Shown here: piece after piece, positions 1 through 8,888 of the stretch
How positions within the stretch are numbered: the stretch's first letter is position 1
Layout of the letters: each line of letters starts with the position of its first letter
NCBI GenBank assembly: GCA_029227815.1
Contig: CP118523.1
Coordinates: 3,224,001-3,288,000 of the forward strand
DNA: 64,000 bases
Direction of reading: 5' to 3'
From: Clostridiaceae bacterium M8S5
Lineage (GTDB): Bacteria > Bacillota > Clostridia > Tissierellales > MCWD3
Translations under genes and position numbers: made by a program
The notes under the pieces: generated by a model
What the model was told of the DNA's origin: nothing
Database searches by the model: none
What the model saw: the letters and a program-made list of their open reading frames with translations, nothing else

Positions 1-401
1 TCTTCATCTGGATTATATTCACCTTTATTATATAAGTAATTTACTATATCATCTGTTAATGAGCTCTCCCCTGCTTGAGATGGCTGTGATAATACCCCCG
101 CTTCTTTGTGTACTAGTATTATATTATTGTCTTCATAAATAACTTTTATATGATTTGATGACTTTGATAGTTTATCTTTTTTAGCCCTAAAGCTGTCAAT
201 CGTATCTTGAGATAAATATAGTTGTATTTTATCTCCAGCTAAAATCATCTCTTTTGGATCAGTTCTTTTACTATTAAGCTTTATTCTCTTTTTCCTGATC
301 ATTTTATATATGAATGAATTAGGTGCTTTATCCATGTATTTTTTCAGAAATCTATCCAATCTTTGTTCACTTTCATTTTCTTTTATCAATATTTCTATCA
401 T
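1..401 (-). CDS. RluA-family pseudouridine synthase, N-terminal part (runs off window)
   Basis: About 133 codons are visible before the window edge. The protein begins MIEILIKENESEQRLDRFL and shows an S4-like RNA-binding segment (residues ~10-75, with FIYKMIRKKRIKLN), followed by the start of the catalytic domain (VIYEDNNIILVHKEAGVL), the typical RluA/RluC/RluD order. These enzymes convert uridines in rRNA or tRNA to pseudouridine. The catalytic Asp region lies outside the window. The start is ATG at 401, preceded by a GGTG ribosome binding site. Which uridine it modifies cannot be told. Confidence 0.85.
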   Translation of the reverse strand, partial: MIEILIKENESEQRLDRFLKKYMDKAPNSFIYKMIRKKRIKLNSKRTDPKEMILAGDKIQLYLSQDTIDSFRAKKDKLSKSSNHIKVIYEDNNIILVHKEAGVLSQPSQAGESSLTDDIVNYLYNKGEYNPDE

Positions 402-662
402 AATTTCACCTGCTTTTTTCTCTTTAATCTAAACCAAATTATCTATAGAACTCTATTTACAATATATTTATCAATATTCCACGATATTTCATGATAATAT
501 TTATTATATCATCTTATTGTAATTGAATTATACAGTAATATTATGATATTATAAAAACAGAGTATCTATACACTATGTTTTAAGAATGGTCATCTTATAT
601 CCATGAGTACTCATAGGTATTGATAAATACATACTAATTAACAGTTTTAAGGGAGTGGTAAT

Positions 663-1322
663 TTGAAAAAATTTATTGAATGGTTTAAAGATGGTGTTTA
701 TGATATTTCTGATTTCTTGATTATGGGTGCTGTTGTTATAGTTGTTGGCGGTATTATAGGTTGGAAACTCCCTATTTTATTTACTGATTCAAATGATACT
801 AGTATTGCAGCTGTAGAAACACAAAAAACTAATACTGATAGTAAAGGTAATACAGATAAAAAATCTCCTGACAATAACACTGGTGATGTTAAAGATCAGG
901 ATGGTCAAGATTCTAACGCTGATAGCAATACTACTGATCCAAAAGGAACAGATAAGAATACTGATAAGAATCAAAATAGTCAAAACAATAACAACCAAAG
1001 CAACCAAAGCAATCAAAACAATCAAAACAATGAACAAAAAAATAACAATAATCAAGAACAAAATAATAATGGTGAAACAAAACCACCTAAACAAAACACC
1101 AACGAAGCAACAGTTGTAGAAATTGATATTCCTTCTGGGTCACTTCCTGGAACTATTGGAGATATTTTAGTTAAAAACAATTTAATTGAGTCTAAAAAAG
1201 CATTTTTAGACAAAGCTGTTGAATTAAAATTGGACACTAAATTGAGATCTGGATCTTATAAGATTAAATCAAATAGTTCTCTAGAAGATATAATTTATAA
1301 ATTGGCTTGGAAAAAGAAATAA
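663..1322 (+). CDS. MltG/YceG-like membrane-anchored protein lacking the catalytic domain
   Basis: A 219-residue protein with one membrane segment (residues ~17-38), a long low-complexity linker rich in Asn, Gln and Asp (~50-145), and a C-terminal ~70-residue module (SLPGTIGDILVKNNLIESKK ... LRSGSYKIKSNSSLEDI). That module resembles the LysM-like N-terminal region of MltG endolytic transglycosylases. The catalytic YceG domain is absent, so it probably binds cell wall but does not cleave it. TTG start at 663 after a GGGAGTGG ribosome binding site. The linker's strong base bias suggests a flexible spacer crossing the peptidoglycan. A terminator follows at once. Confidence 0.65.
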   Translation: MKKFIEWFKDGVYDISDFLIMGAVVIVVGGIIGWKLPILFTDSNDTSIAAVETQKTNTDSKGNTDKKSPDNNTGDVKDQDGQDSNADSNTTDPKGTDKNTDKNQNSQNNNNQSNQSNQNNQNNEQKNNNNQEQNNNGETKPPKQNTNEATVVEIDIPSGSLPGTIGDILVKNNLIESKKAFLDKAVELKLDTKLRSGSYKIKSNSSLEDIIYKLAWKKK

Positions 1323-1343
1323 AACTAATGATATTTGTTAAAT

Positions 1344-1374
1344 AAAAGAGCATCTGTAAAAGATTGCTCTTTTT
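1344..1374 (+). terminator. Rho-independent terminator after the MltG-like gene
   Basis: Stem AAAAGAGCA / TGCTCTTTT with a 12-nt loop, followed by a T-rich tract. Confidence 0.8.
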
Positions 1375-1454
1375 ATTTTTTATTCATGTCATACAGGCGT
1401 CAAGAATATAGTGCTATATTTATTATATTCTATACAAATAGGGAGGATATCACT

Positions 1455-1919
1455 ATGTTAAAACTTAAAAAAACAACAAAAGATGATATTAAAATATTAG
1501 TCAATATTAAGAGAAATGCCTTTGCAAAAGAATTTGAAAAATACGGATTTATTCCTGAAGAAATGATAAGTATTGAATGGCATGAACACATGATAACTAA
1601 AAGTATTTATTATGTAATAGAAAATGATAAAAAAATAATTGGTGGTGTTAATATCTTTAAAGAAAAAGATAAATGTTACCTATGTAGTTTATTTTTAGAT
1701 GGAAAGCTTCAAAATAAAGGATTTGGTACTGATGTAATTAAACTATTAGAAAATATACATGCAGATGTACACAAATGGAATCTAGAGACACCTTCAATGA
1801 GTAAGCAAAATCACTACTTTTATGAAAAGTGTGGATATAAACATATAAACGATATCACTCCAAAAGGTGCTCCCAAAGGATTCTCTTTAAGAGTATATGA
1901 AAAGATAATCAACAATTAA
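1455..1919 (+). CDS. GNAT-family N-acetyltransferase
   Basis: 154 residues with the GNAT fold: an N-terminal LKKTTKDDIKILVNIKR segment, a central strand with CYLCSLFLDGKLQNKGFGTD (acetyl-CoA-binding Q/G-x-G motif at ~85-100) and a C-terminal FYEKCGYK. Substrate unknown. The reading frame is open further upstream, but ATG 1455, preceded by GGGAGG, is the clear start. The promoter region carries a GTCAAGAATA element also found before the next gene. Confidence 0.8.
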   Translation: MLKLKKTTKDDIKILVNIKRNAFAKEFEKYGFIPEEMISIEWHEHMITKSIYYVIENDKKIIGGVNIFKEKDKCYLCSLFLDGKLQNKGFGTDVIKLLENIHADVHKWNLETPSMSKQNHYFYEKCGYKHINDITPKGAPKGFSLRVYEKIINN

Positions 1920-2129
1920 TAATTGTTTTACTCCACAAAGCAAGTTATTTGATTCTAAATCAAACTTCTTTGAAAACTCCAATATCTATTTCTTAAAAAT
2001 TGTTTTAAACTAAGGATACTTGTTAAAACTAAAGACATCTATCAAAGCTTTTATTTTATATTATGCCATGCTGATGTCAAGAATATAATGTTATACTGAA
2101 TATATTAATTAAAGAAAGTAGTGATATAA

Positions 2130-2756
2130 ATGAAATTTGAATGGCGAAAAAAAGAAAAAGACTTATATTTACCTAGTAAAACACCGTCTCTAATAACTAT
2201 ACCTAAACAGAAATTCTTTGTCATCGATGGTAAAGGAAATCCTAATAGCCCGGAATTTACTGAAAAAATAGGCGTATTATATTCTTTAGCGTATGCAATC
2301 AGGATGATGCCAAAGAAAGGTTATACTCCTGATGGTTACTTTGAATATACTGTTTATCCTCTTGAAGGTATATGGGATTTGACAGAAAAAGGTCAGCAAT
2401 CTGATACTTTTAATAAAGATGAGCTAATATATTCTATCATGATTAGACAACCTGATTTTGTTACAGATGATGTTGTAGATAAGGCATTTGAACTTGTTAA
2501 AAAGAAAAAAGATAACCCTCTTTTAAATGATGTAGTTTTTAAAACAATTGAAGATGGACTATCTGTTCAAATGATGCATTTAGGCTCATATGATAACGAG
2601 CCTGAAAGTTTCAAACAAATGAATAAATTTATAAATGAAAATAATCTTGAAAAAACAGTATTTAAGCATAGAGAAATCTATCTTACAGATTTCAGAAGAG
2701 TTGAAAGTTCAAAATTAAAAACTGTACTTAGATACATGGTACGTTATAAAGAATAG
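2130..2756 (+). CDS. GyrI-like small-molecule-binding domain protein
   Basis: 208 residues resembling the GyrI-like/SOUL effector-binding family: MKFEWRKKEKDLYLPSKTPS, then IPKQKFFVIDGKGNPN and YTVYPLEGIWDL. Such stand-alone proteins bind hydrophobic or cationic small molecules, and some hydrolyse cyclopropanes. The ligand here is unknown. It is a single gene ending at a bidirectional terminator. Its upstream region resembles that of the preceding GNAT gene, so the two may share a regulator (inference). Confidence 0.75.
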   Translation: MKFEWRKKEKDLYLPSKTPSLITIPKQKFFVIDGKGNPNSPEFTEKIGVLYSLAYAIRMMPKKGYTPDGYFEYTVYPLEGIWDLTEKGQQSDTFNKDELIYSIMIRQPDFVTDDVVDKAFELVKKKKDNPLLNDVVFKTIEDGLSVQMMHLGSYDNEPESFKQMNKFINENNLEKTVFKHREIYLTDFRRVESSKLKTVLRYMVRYKE

Positions 2757-2776
2757 CTTTTACCAAATTACAGAAT

Positions 2777-2814
2777 AAAAACTTGGAGTCATTTATTTAT
2801 GTCTCCAAGTTTTT
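2777..2814. terminator. Bidirectional terminator between convergent genes
   Basis: Stem AAAACTTGGAG / CTCCAAGTTTT with T tracts in both directions, between the GyrI-like gene (+) and the next gene (-). Confidence 0.85.
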
Positions 2815-2816
2815 TA

Positions 2817-3356
2817 TTAATATTTTACATTAACATATTCATCTATTACTGATTTTTTGTAATCTCCTGAAAAAACTCTTTCTTTTTTTAAGATTTCTAA
2901 TATTTTATAATTTTGAGAATGTAATATTGCTTTATCATAATCTTTTAAGCATATCTCATAAAGTTTACCCATTAAATTTTTAGAATTTAGTTTTATAAAA
3001 TACGCTTCCATGTTTTTAAACTTTAGTAGCTTTAACAAGTTTAATGTTGATTTATCTTTCATTCTATAATAATAGTGTCCTTCTTCGATAAAAGATTTAA
3101 CATATTTTTCATCGTCTTTGTTTTCATTTAGTATTTTACCTTGCATAAAATAATACTTAGCCATCATGTTATAATATTGATAGTTATACATTCCTTTTTC
3201 ATATATATCTATTTTATCAAATGGTTTAATATTATTTTTATATATATAATCAACATTAGCTTGTATATACTCTTTTTTTGTTAAATCACCCTGTTTATAC
3301 TGTATTATAAGATAATCCCTATGATTAAAAAATTTATCAAATATAGTTTCTTTCAT
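2817..3356 (-). CDS. Conserved clostridial protein of unknown function
   Basis: 179 residues, predicted soluble and mostly helical (MKETIFDKFFNHRDYLIIQY ...). From memory it resembles a small Clostridium family catalogued as DUF6648, but this was not checked. There is no signal peptide, membrane segment or catalytic motif. ATG start after GAAAGG. It lies head-to-tail with pssA upstream. Confidence 0.6.
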   Translation of the reverse strand: MKETIFDKFFNHRDYLIIQYKQGDLTKKEYIQANVDYIYKNNIKPFDKIDIYEKGMYNYQYYNMMAKYYFMQGKILNENKDDEKYVKSFIEEGHYYYRMKDKSTLNLLKLLKFKNMEAYFIKLNSKNLMGKLYEICLKDYDKAILHSQNYKILEILKKERVFSGDYKKSVIDEYVNVKY

Positions 3357-3394
3357 ACTTGAACCTTTCTATTATGTGATTATTTTAGCTTCTG

Positions 3395-3910
3395 CTATCT
3401 TTTTTTAAGTTTTATTCTCTTAGTTATCATAGTATATGATAATAAAAGCATTATAACAGCTAAAACTACAATATTTATGTAGTATTTAGTTAAGTATAGT
3501 GATATTATTGCTACTATACCACCAGACATGGTAATTGGTATACCGTAATAAACTCCATCAAACTCCATTACATTATATCTAGCTAACCTATATGCTCCTG
3601 CTATTGAATATAATATTGTAATAATTATACCTACAACTCCAAATTGATTTAATGCTATATTCCACATCAACAATGTGGGTGCTACTCCAAATGATATTAA
3701 ATCAGAAAGAGAATCTAGTTCTTTACCTATTTCTGATGTTGCATTGAGCTTTCTAGCTATTTTCCCATCATATCTGTCCATCACGGCAGCTAGTAATATT
3801 AATAATCCCGATACAAAACAATTTTCTTTAAAAATCCACATAATAGCTAAAATTCCTAATGCTAAATTTAAAAAAGTAAAAATATTAGGAAGATAGCGTT
3901 TTATATTCAT
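3395..3910 (-). CDS. pssA: CDP-diacylglycerol-serine O-phosphatidyltransferase
   Basis: 171 residues with several membrane helices and the complete CDP-alcohol phosphotransferase motif D-G-x2-A-R-x8-G-x3-D-x3-D (DGKIARK ... GKELDSLSD, residues ~47-70). Makes phosphatidylserine from CDP-diacylglycerol and serine in the membrane, the first step to phosphatidylethanolamine. Length fits the short Gram-positive PssA type. Start ATG preceded by GGAGGTG. No decarboxylase gene is adjacent. Confidence 0.85.
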   Translation of the reverse strand: MNIKRYLPNIFTFLNLALGILAIMWIFKENCFVSGLLILLAAVMDRYDGKIARKLNATSEIGKELDSLSDLISFGVAPTLLMWNIALNQFGVVGIIITILYSIAGAYRLARYNVMEFDGVYYGIPITMSGGIVAIISLYLTKYYINIVVLAVIMLLLSYTMITKRIKLKKR

Positions 3911-4107
3911 TAATTAACACCTCCAAATTTTTCATGGCTAGAATATACAGATAGTTATAAATGCTATATATAATACACGTTTTTCTTTAACTAATTTTGT
4001 GTATGTGAAATTATAAATTTATTTGATAATATCTATATGCTTTTAATTGCTTTCTTATTAATTACTTTATTATAACACAATATTCTACCATTATCATATC
4101 ATAAAAT

Positions 4108-5064
4108 TCACTCATTATGAAATTTTTTAATTGCTTTTCCATTTAAATAATCACAGACATCTCCTTGTTTTGCATGTAAATCATTCATTTTTTCAACTAT
4201 TTCATCTTTAATTTTCCACCAACTAGTGTTCCAGTTTACAAACAATGTTTCTTTTTTAGGAGCTCTTCCTAGCAATCTTTCAACTACTATATCTTTTTTT
4301 AGATACTTCAAAAATAATATCACCCTATTTATATAGTCTTCCTTAGATAGCATTTGAATCTTATCTTGTTTGTAAAGCTGTGCTAGATATGTATCTCTAA
4401 CAATATAAAGTGAATGCAGTTTAACATAATCCACTTTTAATGCAGATAGTATTTTTGCATTTTCTATAACATCTGTTACGTCATCCCATGGTAAATTCAG
4501 TATCAAGTGTGCACATACCTCAAATCCACGCTCTTTAATTCTTAAAACACTATCTATAAACTCTGCTAGTGTATGTCCTCTATTTATTATTTTTAATGTC
4601 TTATAGTTTACAGTTTGAAGCCCTAACTCTATTGTAATTTCAATATTATTTTCTATTTTTATTTGTTTTAAAAAATCTAATATATTGTCATTTATACAAT
4701 CTGGTCTTGTTGATATAGATATCTCTACTATATTTGGTTTGATAGCTTCATTAATATATTGTTTAAACGCTTTAAAATCAACATATGTATTTGTGAAATT
4801 TTGAAAGTAAGCTATAAATTTGTTAGCTTTATACTTTTCTTTTATATACTGCATGTTTTGATTTATTTGCTGTGATACTGTAAGTTTATTGTCCAAATTT
4901 TCAAATCCAGCCCCAACTTCTCCGCAAAATATGCATCCGCCTTCGCCAACACATCCATCTCTATTTGGACATGTCACTGGTAGATTTATTGGCAATTTAT
5001 ATACTTTAGCATTGTACTTATTTTTTAGATATTGTGAATAGGTTCTATATGGCATTTCATTCAT
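4108..5064 (-). CDS. Radical SAM protein, YtqA/TIGR01212 type
   Basis: 318 residues. The Cys cluster lies in CPNRDGCVGEGGCIFCG (residues ~32-48). The C-terminal half holds ITIELGLQ, HLILNLPWDD and a final GRAPKKETLFVNW, as in the TIGR01212 family. It carries a 4Fe-4S cluster and S-adenosylmethionine; the reaction is not established for the family as I know it. Single gene, ATG start. Family assignment is firm, function open. Confidence 0.85.
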   Translation of the reverse strand: MNEMPYRTYSQYLKNKYNAKVYKLPINLPVTCPNRDGCVGEGGCIFCGEVGAGFENLDNKLTVSQQINQNMQYIKEKYKANKFIAYFQNFTNTYVDFKAFKQYINEAIKPNIVEISISTRPDCINDNILDFLKQIKIENNIEITIELGLQTVNYKTLKIINRGHTLAEFIDSVLRIKERGFEVCAHLILNLPWDDVTDVIENAKILSALKVDYVKLHSLYIVRDTYLAQLYKQDKIQMLSKEDYINRVILFLKYLKKDIVVERLLGRAPKKETLFVNWNTSWWKIKDEIVEKMNDLHAKQGDVCDYLNGKAIKKFHNE

Positions 5065-5286
5065 TTTTACAACTTCTTTCTTTTAAATTTTGAGCTATCT
5101 AATAAAATACTTTATTTTCTGTATAAATACAATAGTTATCTTAATTTTATTATATATTATATCGTCATAATTTTATTTTATAGTTATTTTAAATTTATAT
5201 AAATATTATTTTCTTATCAGGTAAAAATATATATAACGGTCAATAAAGTCTAGATTGTTTAATTTATTGGTTCATAGGAGGTTGTC

Positions 5287-5481
5287 ATGCGCATTAGAGA
5301 AGGTATGATTCCTACAGTTTTAGGAACAGCTGTTACTGTAGGAGGAATTTTATCGAAAAAAGTTCTACCTAAACAGGTTGCTTGGGGTATTGTTGGCTTT
5401 GGTTTAGCTCATGTTGTTTTAGGTGGAATAGACTTATTTGAACATCATAATTGCGATTTTACAGATGAATTATTTGATTAA
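5287..5481 (+). CDS. Small conserved hydrophobic protein
   Basis: 64 residues beginning MRIREGMIPTVLGTAVTVGG, with two probable membrane helices (residues ~9-22 and ~31-48) and an acidic tail. It looks like a small clostridial membrane protein family of unknown function. GGAGG ribosome binding site seven bases before ATG. A hairpin terminator follows. Confidence 0.65.
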   Translation: MRIREGMIPTVLGTAVTVGGILSKKVLPKQVAWGIVGFGLAHVVLGGIDLFEHHNCDFTDELFD

Positions 5482-5484
5482 TTT

Positions 5485-5519
5485 ATAATGGGGATGTCTC
5501 ATATGAGACTCCCCATTAT
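5485..5519. terminator. Hairpin between convergent genes
   Basis: Long stem ATAATGGGG / CCCCATTAT extended by GTCTCAT / ATGAGAC. The T tract is weak on both sides, but its position between convergent genes suits a shared terminator. Confidence 0.6.
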
Positions 5520-5525
5520 CTACAA

Positions 5526-6269
5526 TTACTTAACCTCAAACTTATATTTGCTTCTTAAGCTATTAGTTTTGTTTAAGTATTCTTTGTTTTGTTTCATAGC
5601 TAATAGTTGATTTTTAATTTGTGATTGCACTTCATCAAATTTCTTTGTACCTGCTTCTTTTTTATCTGTCACCTTGATTATATGGTATCCAAATTGTGTT
5701 TTTACTAGATCACTTAATTCTCCGATAGCTAATTTAAATGCAGCTTCTTCAAACTCTGGAACCATCTTACCTCTAGTAAATTCACCTAAACTACCACCTT
5801 GAGCTTTTGAAGGACACTCTGAGCTTTCTTTTGCAACTTCTTCAAAGCTACTGCCTTCTTTTAGCTTAGCTAAAAGTTCTTTTGCAACTTCTTCATCTTT
5901 TACAAGTATATGACTAGCTTTTACACTTTCTTCACTAACAAATTGCTCTTTATTAGCTTCATAGTACTCTTTAACTTCTTCATCAGAAACTTCTATTGAA
6001 TCTAATAACTGCTTAATAGCCATTTGCTTTAATATATTTTCTTTTGCATGTTGTAATTCCATCTTGAACGCTTCTTCTTGGTCTAATCCTTGCTCTTTAG
6101 CATCTAAGTAAAACATCTCTTGGTTGATTAATTCATCTAATAACTTTTTCTTTCCCTCTTCGTTATTGAATTGCATTGCTCTTTGAGGGCCTATACCTGC
6201 TAATAAAAAATCTAAATCTTTTTGTGTTATTTCTTTACCTTCTACAACTGCTAAAACTTTATTCTCCAT
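5526..6269 (-). CDS. Cytoplasmic parvulin-type peptidyl-prolyl isomerase
   Basis: 247 residues with a SurA/PrsA-like N-terminal chaperone region (residues ~1-110) and a parvulin PpiC domain (SVKASHILVKDEEVAKELL to FGYHIIKVTDK, ~115-205). It has neither signal peptide nor lipobox, so unlike PrsA it should stay in the cytoplasm. Catalyses cis-trans isomerisation of prolyl bonds and may act as a folding helper. ATG preceded by AAGGAGAG. Confidence 0.85.
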   Translation of the reverse strand: MENKVLAVVEGKEITQKDLDFLLAGIGPQRAMQFNNEEGKKKLLDELINQEMFYLDAKEQGLDQEEAFKMELQHAKENILKQMAIKQLLDSIEVSDEEVKEYYEANKEQFVSEESVKASHILVKDEEVAKELLAKLKEGSSFEEVAKESSECPSKAQGGSLGEFTRGKMVPEFEEAAFKLAIGELSDLVKTQFGYHIIKVTDKKEAGTKKFDEVQSQIKNQLLAMKQNKEYLNKTNSLRSKYKFEVK

Positions 6270-6379
6270 TTAATTCTCTCCTTTTTAAATCTACTTTTTT
6301 TATATTATCAAATTATGGCACAGATGTCCAACTTAAACTTCAAATATTTGAAAAATCAATAATAATACATCTATATATA

Positions 6380-7213
6380 TTACAGGTTAAATATCTTTTT
6401 AAGTATATGTCCTACACCATTTTGATTATTAGTTCTGTCAGACACTATATCTGCAAATGCTTTAATATCTTCATGTCCATTTTTCATTGCTATCCCTAAT
6501 CCTGATTCCTTTATCATGCTTAAATCATTCATATCATCACCTATGGACATGATCTGATTAGTTTCTATATTTTTAGAATCAGCATAACTTTTTATTGTAT
6601 CCCATTTAGAAGCGTTTACTTTCATTACTTCTAACATTGTACCTACTTTAGATAAGGTTCTCAGTATATGGCTTGAATATAACTCGCTATATCTTTGCTT
6701 CAATATGCTATATAATCTTTCTAATGTCTTCTCGTCTGATATATAGCACACTGATAGGACTTTTCCACAGTTATAATCTAATCCATTTTGTATCTCTTTA
6801 TACCTTTTAACATTTTTGAGGTAACTTGAATATTTCTCATGATTCTTGTTTAATTCTATAATCATATCATACCCTTCATCATAATGATCAACATGAATTA
6901 TTGGGTATAAATCAATTTTTCTACCTTCTTTAAGTAGTATATGCAAATGTTCGTCATGTAAATACTTAGATAATATAGTTTTATCATCTTTTATATTTCT
7001 GACTATATTACCGTTGTTAGCCATTATAACTAAATCAAGTTTACTATCCTTAATGAATTGCTTAGCAGAATGATAGCTCCTTCCTGTTGCTATAACTACT
7101 TCTACTCCTAGCTCTATTACCTTAGTTAAGACCTCTATATTTTGCTTAGAGATAGTCTTTTCATCATTAAGCAGTGTTCCATCTAGGTCAATTGCTACTA
7201 ATTTGTAGTTCAT
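6380..7213 (-). CDS. Cof-type HAD hydrolase
   Basis: 277 residues. Motif I is AIDLDGTLL (residues ~7-15), motif II is VIATGRS, and motif IV is SIGDDMNDLSMIKESGLGIA near the C-terminus. A Cof-type (IIB) cap lies between. Probably a sugar-phosphate or cofactor phosphatase of unknown substrate. It follows the M18 aminopeptidase with a 14-bp gap, so co-transcription is likely. Confidence 0.85.
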   Translation of the reverse strand: MNYKLVAIDLDGTLLNDEKTISKQNIEVLTKVIELGVEVVIATGRSYHSAKQFIKDSKLDLVIMANNGNIVRNIKDDKTILSKYLHDEHLHILLKEGRKIDLYPIIHVDHYDEGYDMIIELNKNHEKYSSYLKNVKRYKEIQNGLDYNCGKVLSVCYISDEKTLERLYSILKQRYSELYSSHILRTLSKVGTMLEVMKVNASKWDTIKSYADSKNIETNQIMSIGDDMNDLSMIKESGLGIAMKNGHEDIKAFADIVSDRTNNQNGVGHILKKIFNL

Positions 7214-7227
7214 ACTAACACCTCTTG

Positions 7228-8526
7228 TTATATGTTATAAAAATGTAGCATTGCCTCTTTCATATAGTAGTGATCATATACTCCTGCGAATTCTCTAATT
7301 GAATGCATTGCTAATAAAGGATTACCTATGTCTATTATTCTCATACCTACTTTACTAGCTGTAATAGGTCCTATTGTGCTACCTCCTGGCATATCAGATC
7401 TATTGACAAACTTTTGGCATGGAACATCAGCTTTTTTACATATTTGCTCGAATACTGATATTGAATCACTATCACTTGCATATCTGTATTTAGCACTTAT
7501 CTTAATGGCTGGGCCTTTATTGATTAAACAATTAGCACTAGTATCAAATTTATCCGCATAATACGGATGAATTCCTTGAGCTGAATCAGCTGATATTAAG
7601 AATGAGTTCTCTATGCTCTTATAGTAATCTATTTTATCTTTGCCAAGCTCTAAACATATTCTCTCTAGTAATGTAGCTAGTAATGGTGAATCTGCTCCCT
7701 GCTTTGTTGAACTTCCAATTTCCTCATTATCAAAACATACAAGCACGTTAGTCCCTTTTGTTATCTCACAATTTAATATAGATTTTAAACCTGTATGAAC
7801 CATAGCTAAATCATCAAGTCTGCTACATGATATAAATTCTTCTTTTAAGCCTACTAAACATCCCTTTTCAAATTCATATGTATAAAGTTCAAAATCTGTT
7901 ATTTCACTCACCTTGATGTCAAGCTCTTCTGCTATTAAGTTCACTAAAAAGTTATCTTTGTTCATTTCGTCATTTATTGTCGCCAATACTGGCAATAGTT
8001 CTTTTTGAGGATTTATCTCTACACCTTTATTTACACTCTTATTAAGATGGATCGCTAGGTTCGGTATCATCAATAATGGTCTCTTAAAATCAATGAGTTT
8101 ATGCTCTGGATTTAATATATCATCACTCTTTACCATAACTCTACCTGCTAGAGATAATGGTCTGTCAAACCAAGTGTTATATATTGGCCCTCCATATGGT
8201 TCTGTATTCAATGTAAGAAATCCTGATTTAATAGTCTCTGGATTAGGTTTAATTCTCAAACATGGTGAATCAGTGTGTGCTCCAACAATCTTGAAACCAT
8301 CCTCATCAACTTCTCCTGTTCCTACTGTAAAAGCAATAATTGCAGAATCATTTTTAGTTACAAAATATTTACCTTCTTTTTTTATATTCCAGTTCTTTCT
8401 CATATCTAATTCTTCGAAATTATTTTCTTTTAGTATACTCTTTACTGTTTTTACCGCATGATATGAACATGGACTATTTTGTATGAAATCTATTAATTCC
8501 TGTGCAAAAACTTGTTGTTTGTTCAC
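7228..8526 (-). CDS. M18-family aminopeptidase
   Basis: About 432 residues with the two-zinc M18 features: GAHTDSPCLRIKP (His-Asp ligands), FDNEEIGSSTKQGADSP (Glu-Glu pair), ISADSAQGIHPYY and the C-terminal GGSTIGPI. Cleaves N-terminal residues from peptides in the cytoplasm. The frame opens at GTG 8535, but the AAGGAG at 8535-8540 is correctly spaced (8 nt) only for GTG 8526 (MNKQQVFAQEL). Ends 14 bp before the HAD gene. Confidence 0.88.
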   Translation of the reverse strand: MNKQQVFAQELIDFIQNSPCSYHAVKTVKSILKENNFEELDMRKNWNIKKEGKYFVTKNDSAIIAFTVGTGEVDEDGFKIVGAHTDSPCLRIKPNPETIKSGFLTLNTEPYGGPIYNTWFDRPLSLAGRVMVKSDDILNPEHKLIDFKRPLLMIPNLAIHLNKSVNKGVEINPQKELLPVLATINDEMNKDNFLVNLIAEELDIKVSEITDFELYTYEFEKGCLVGLKEEFISCSRLDDLAMVHTGLKSILNCEITKGTNVLVCFDNEEIGSSTKQGADSPLLATLLERICLELGKDKIDYYKSIENSFLISADSAQGIHPYYADKFDTSANCLINKGPAIKISAKYRYASDSDSISVFEQICKKADVPCQKFVNRSDMPGGSTIGPITASKVGMRIIDIGNPLLAMHSIREFAGVYDHYYMKEAMLHFYNI

Positions 8527-8543
8527 CGTCATCACTCCTTATA

Positions 8544-8765
8544 TTAATGTTTATACCCTTTGTGTAGAATTGTCATAACATCGTTTAACTCTTTTTCATC
8601 CTCAATAATTTGTAGTTGTTCTTCTATTATACTAAAGGCATATGCTTCATTGTCTTTCTCATTTAATAATACCACATATTCTTTATTTTTCATTATAAAT
8701 GATGCTATTAATTTACAAACTACATTATTACCATTAATACTAATCTCTATATTGTCTTTATCCAT
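8544..8765 (-). CDS. DUF1292 small protein (YrzB-like)
   Basis: 73 residues, MDKDNIEISINGNNVVCKLI ... EYVVLLNEKDNEAYAFSIIE, the usual DUF1292 pattern of a small beta-rich acidic protein. ATG 8765 is chosen because GGAGG lies just upstream. It sits 17 bp before the M18 gene. Function unknown in the family. Confidence 0.75.
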   Translation of the reverse strand: MDKDNIEISINGNNVVCKLIASFIMKNKEYVVLLNEKDNEAYAFSIIEEQLQIIEDEKELNDVMTILHKGYKH

Positions 8766-8858
8766 TATAGCCTCCAACCATGATTTTATGTCGTATAATT
8801 TATAGGTGTTCTAAAAAATATGTACATAGTAAATTTAAAATTTATACTTACAATTCTT

Positions 8859-8880
8859 GGGACTGTCATCAGACAGCCCC
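8859..8880 (-). terminator. Possible terminator hairpin after the M20C dipeptidase
   Basis: Stem CTGTC / GACAG with GGG / CCC arms just downstream of the dipeptidase stop codon. No clear T tract, so the call is tentative. Confidence 0.4.
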
Positions 8881-8888
8881 TTATAAAT

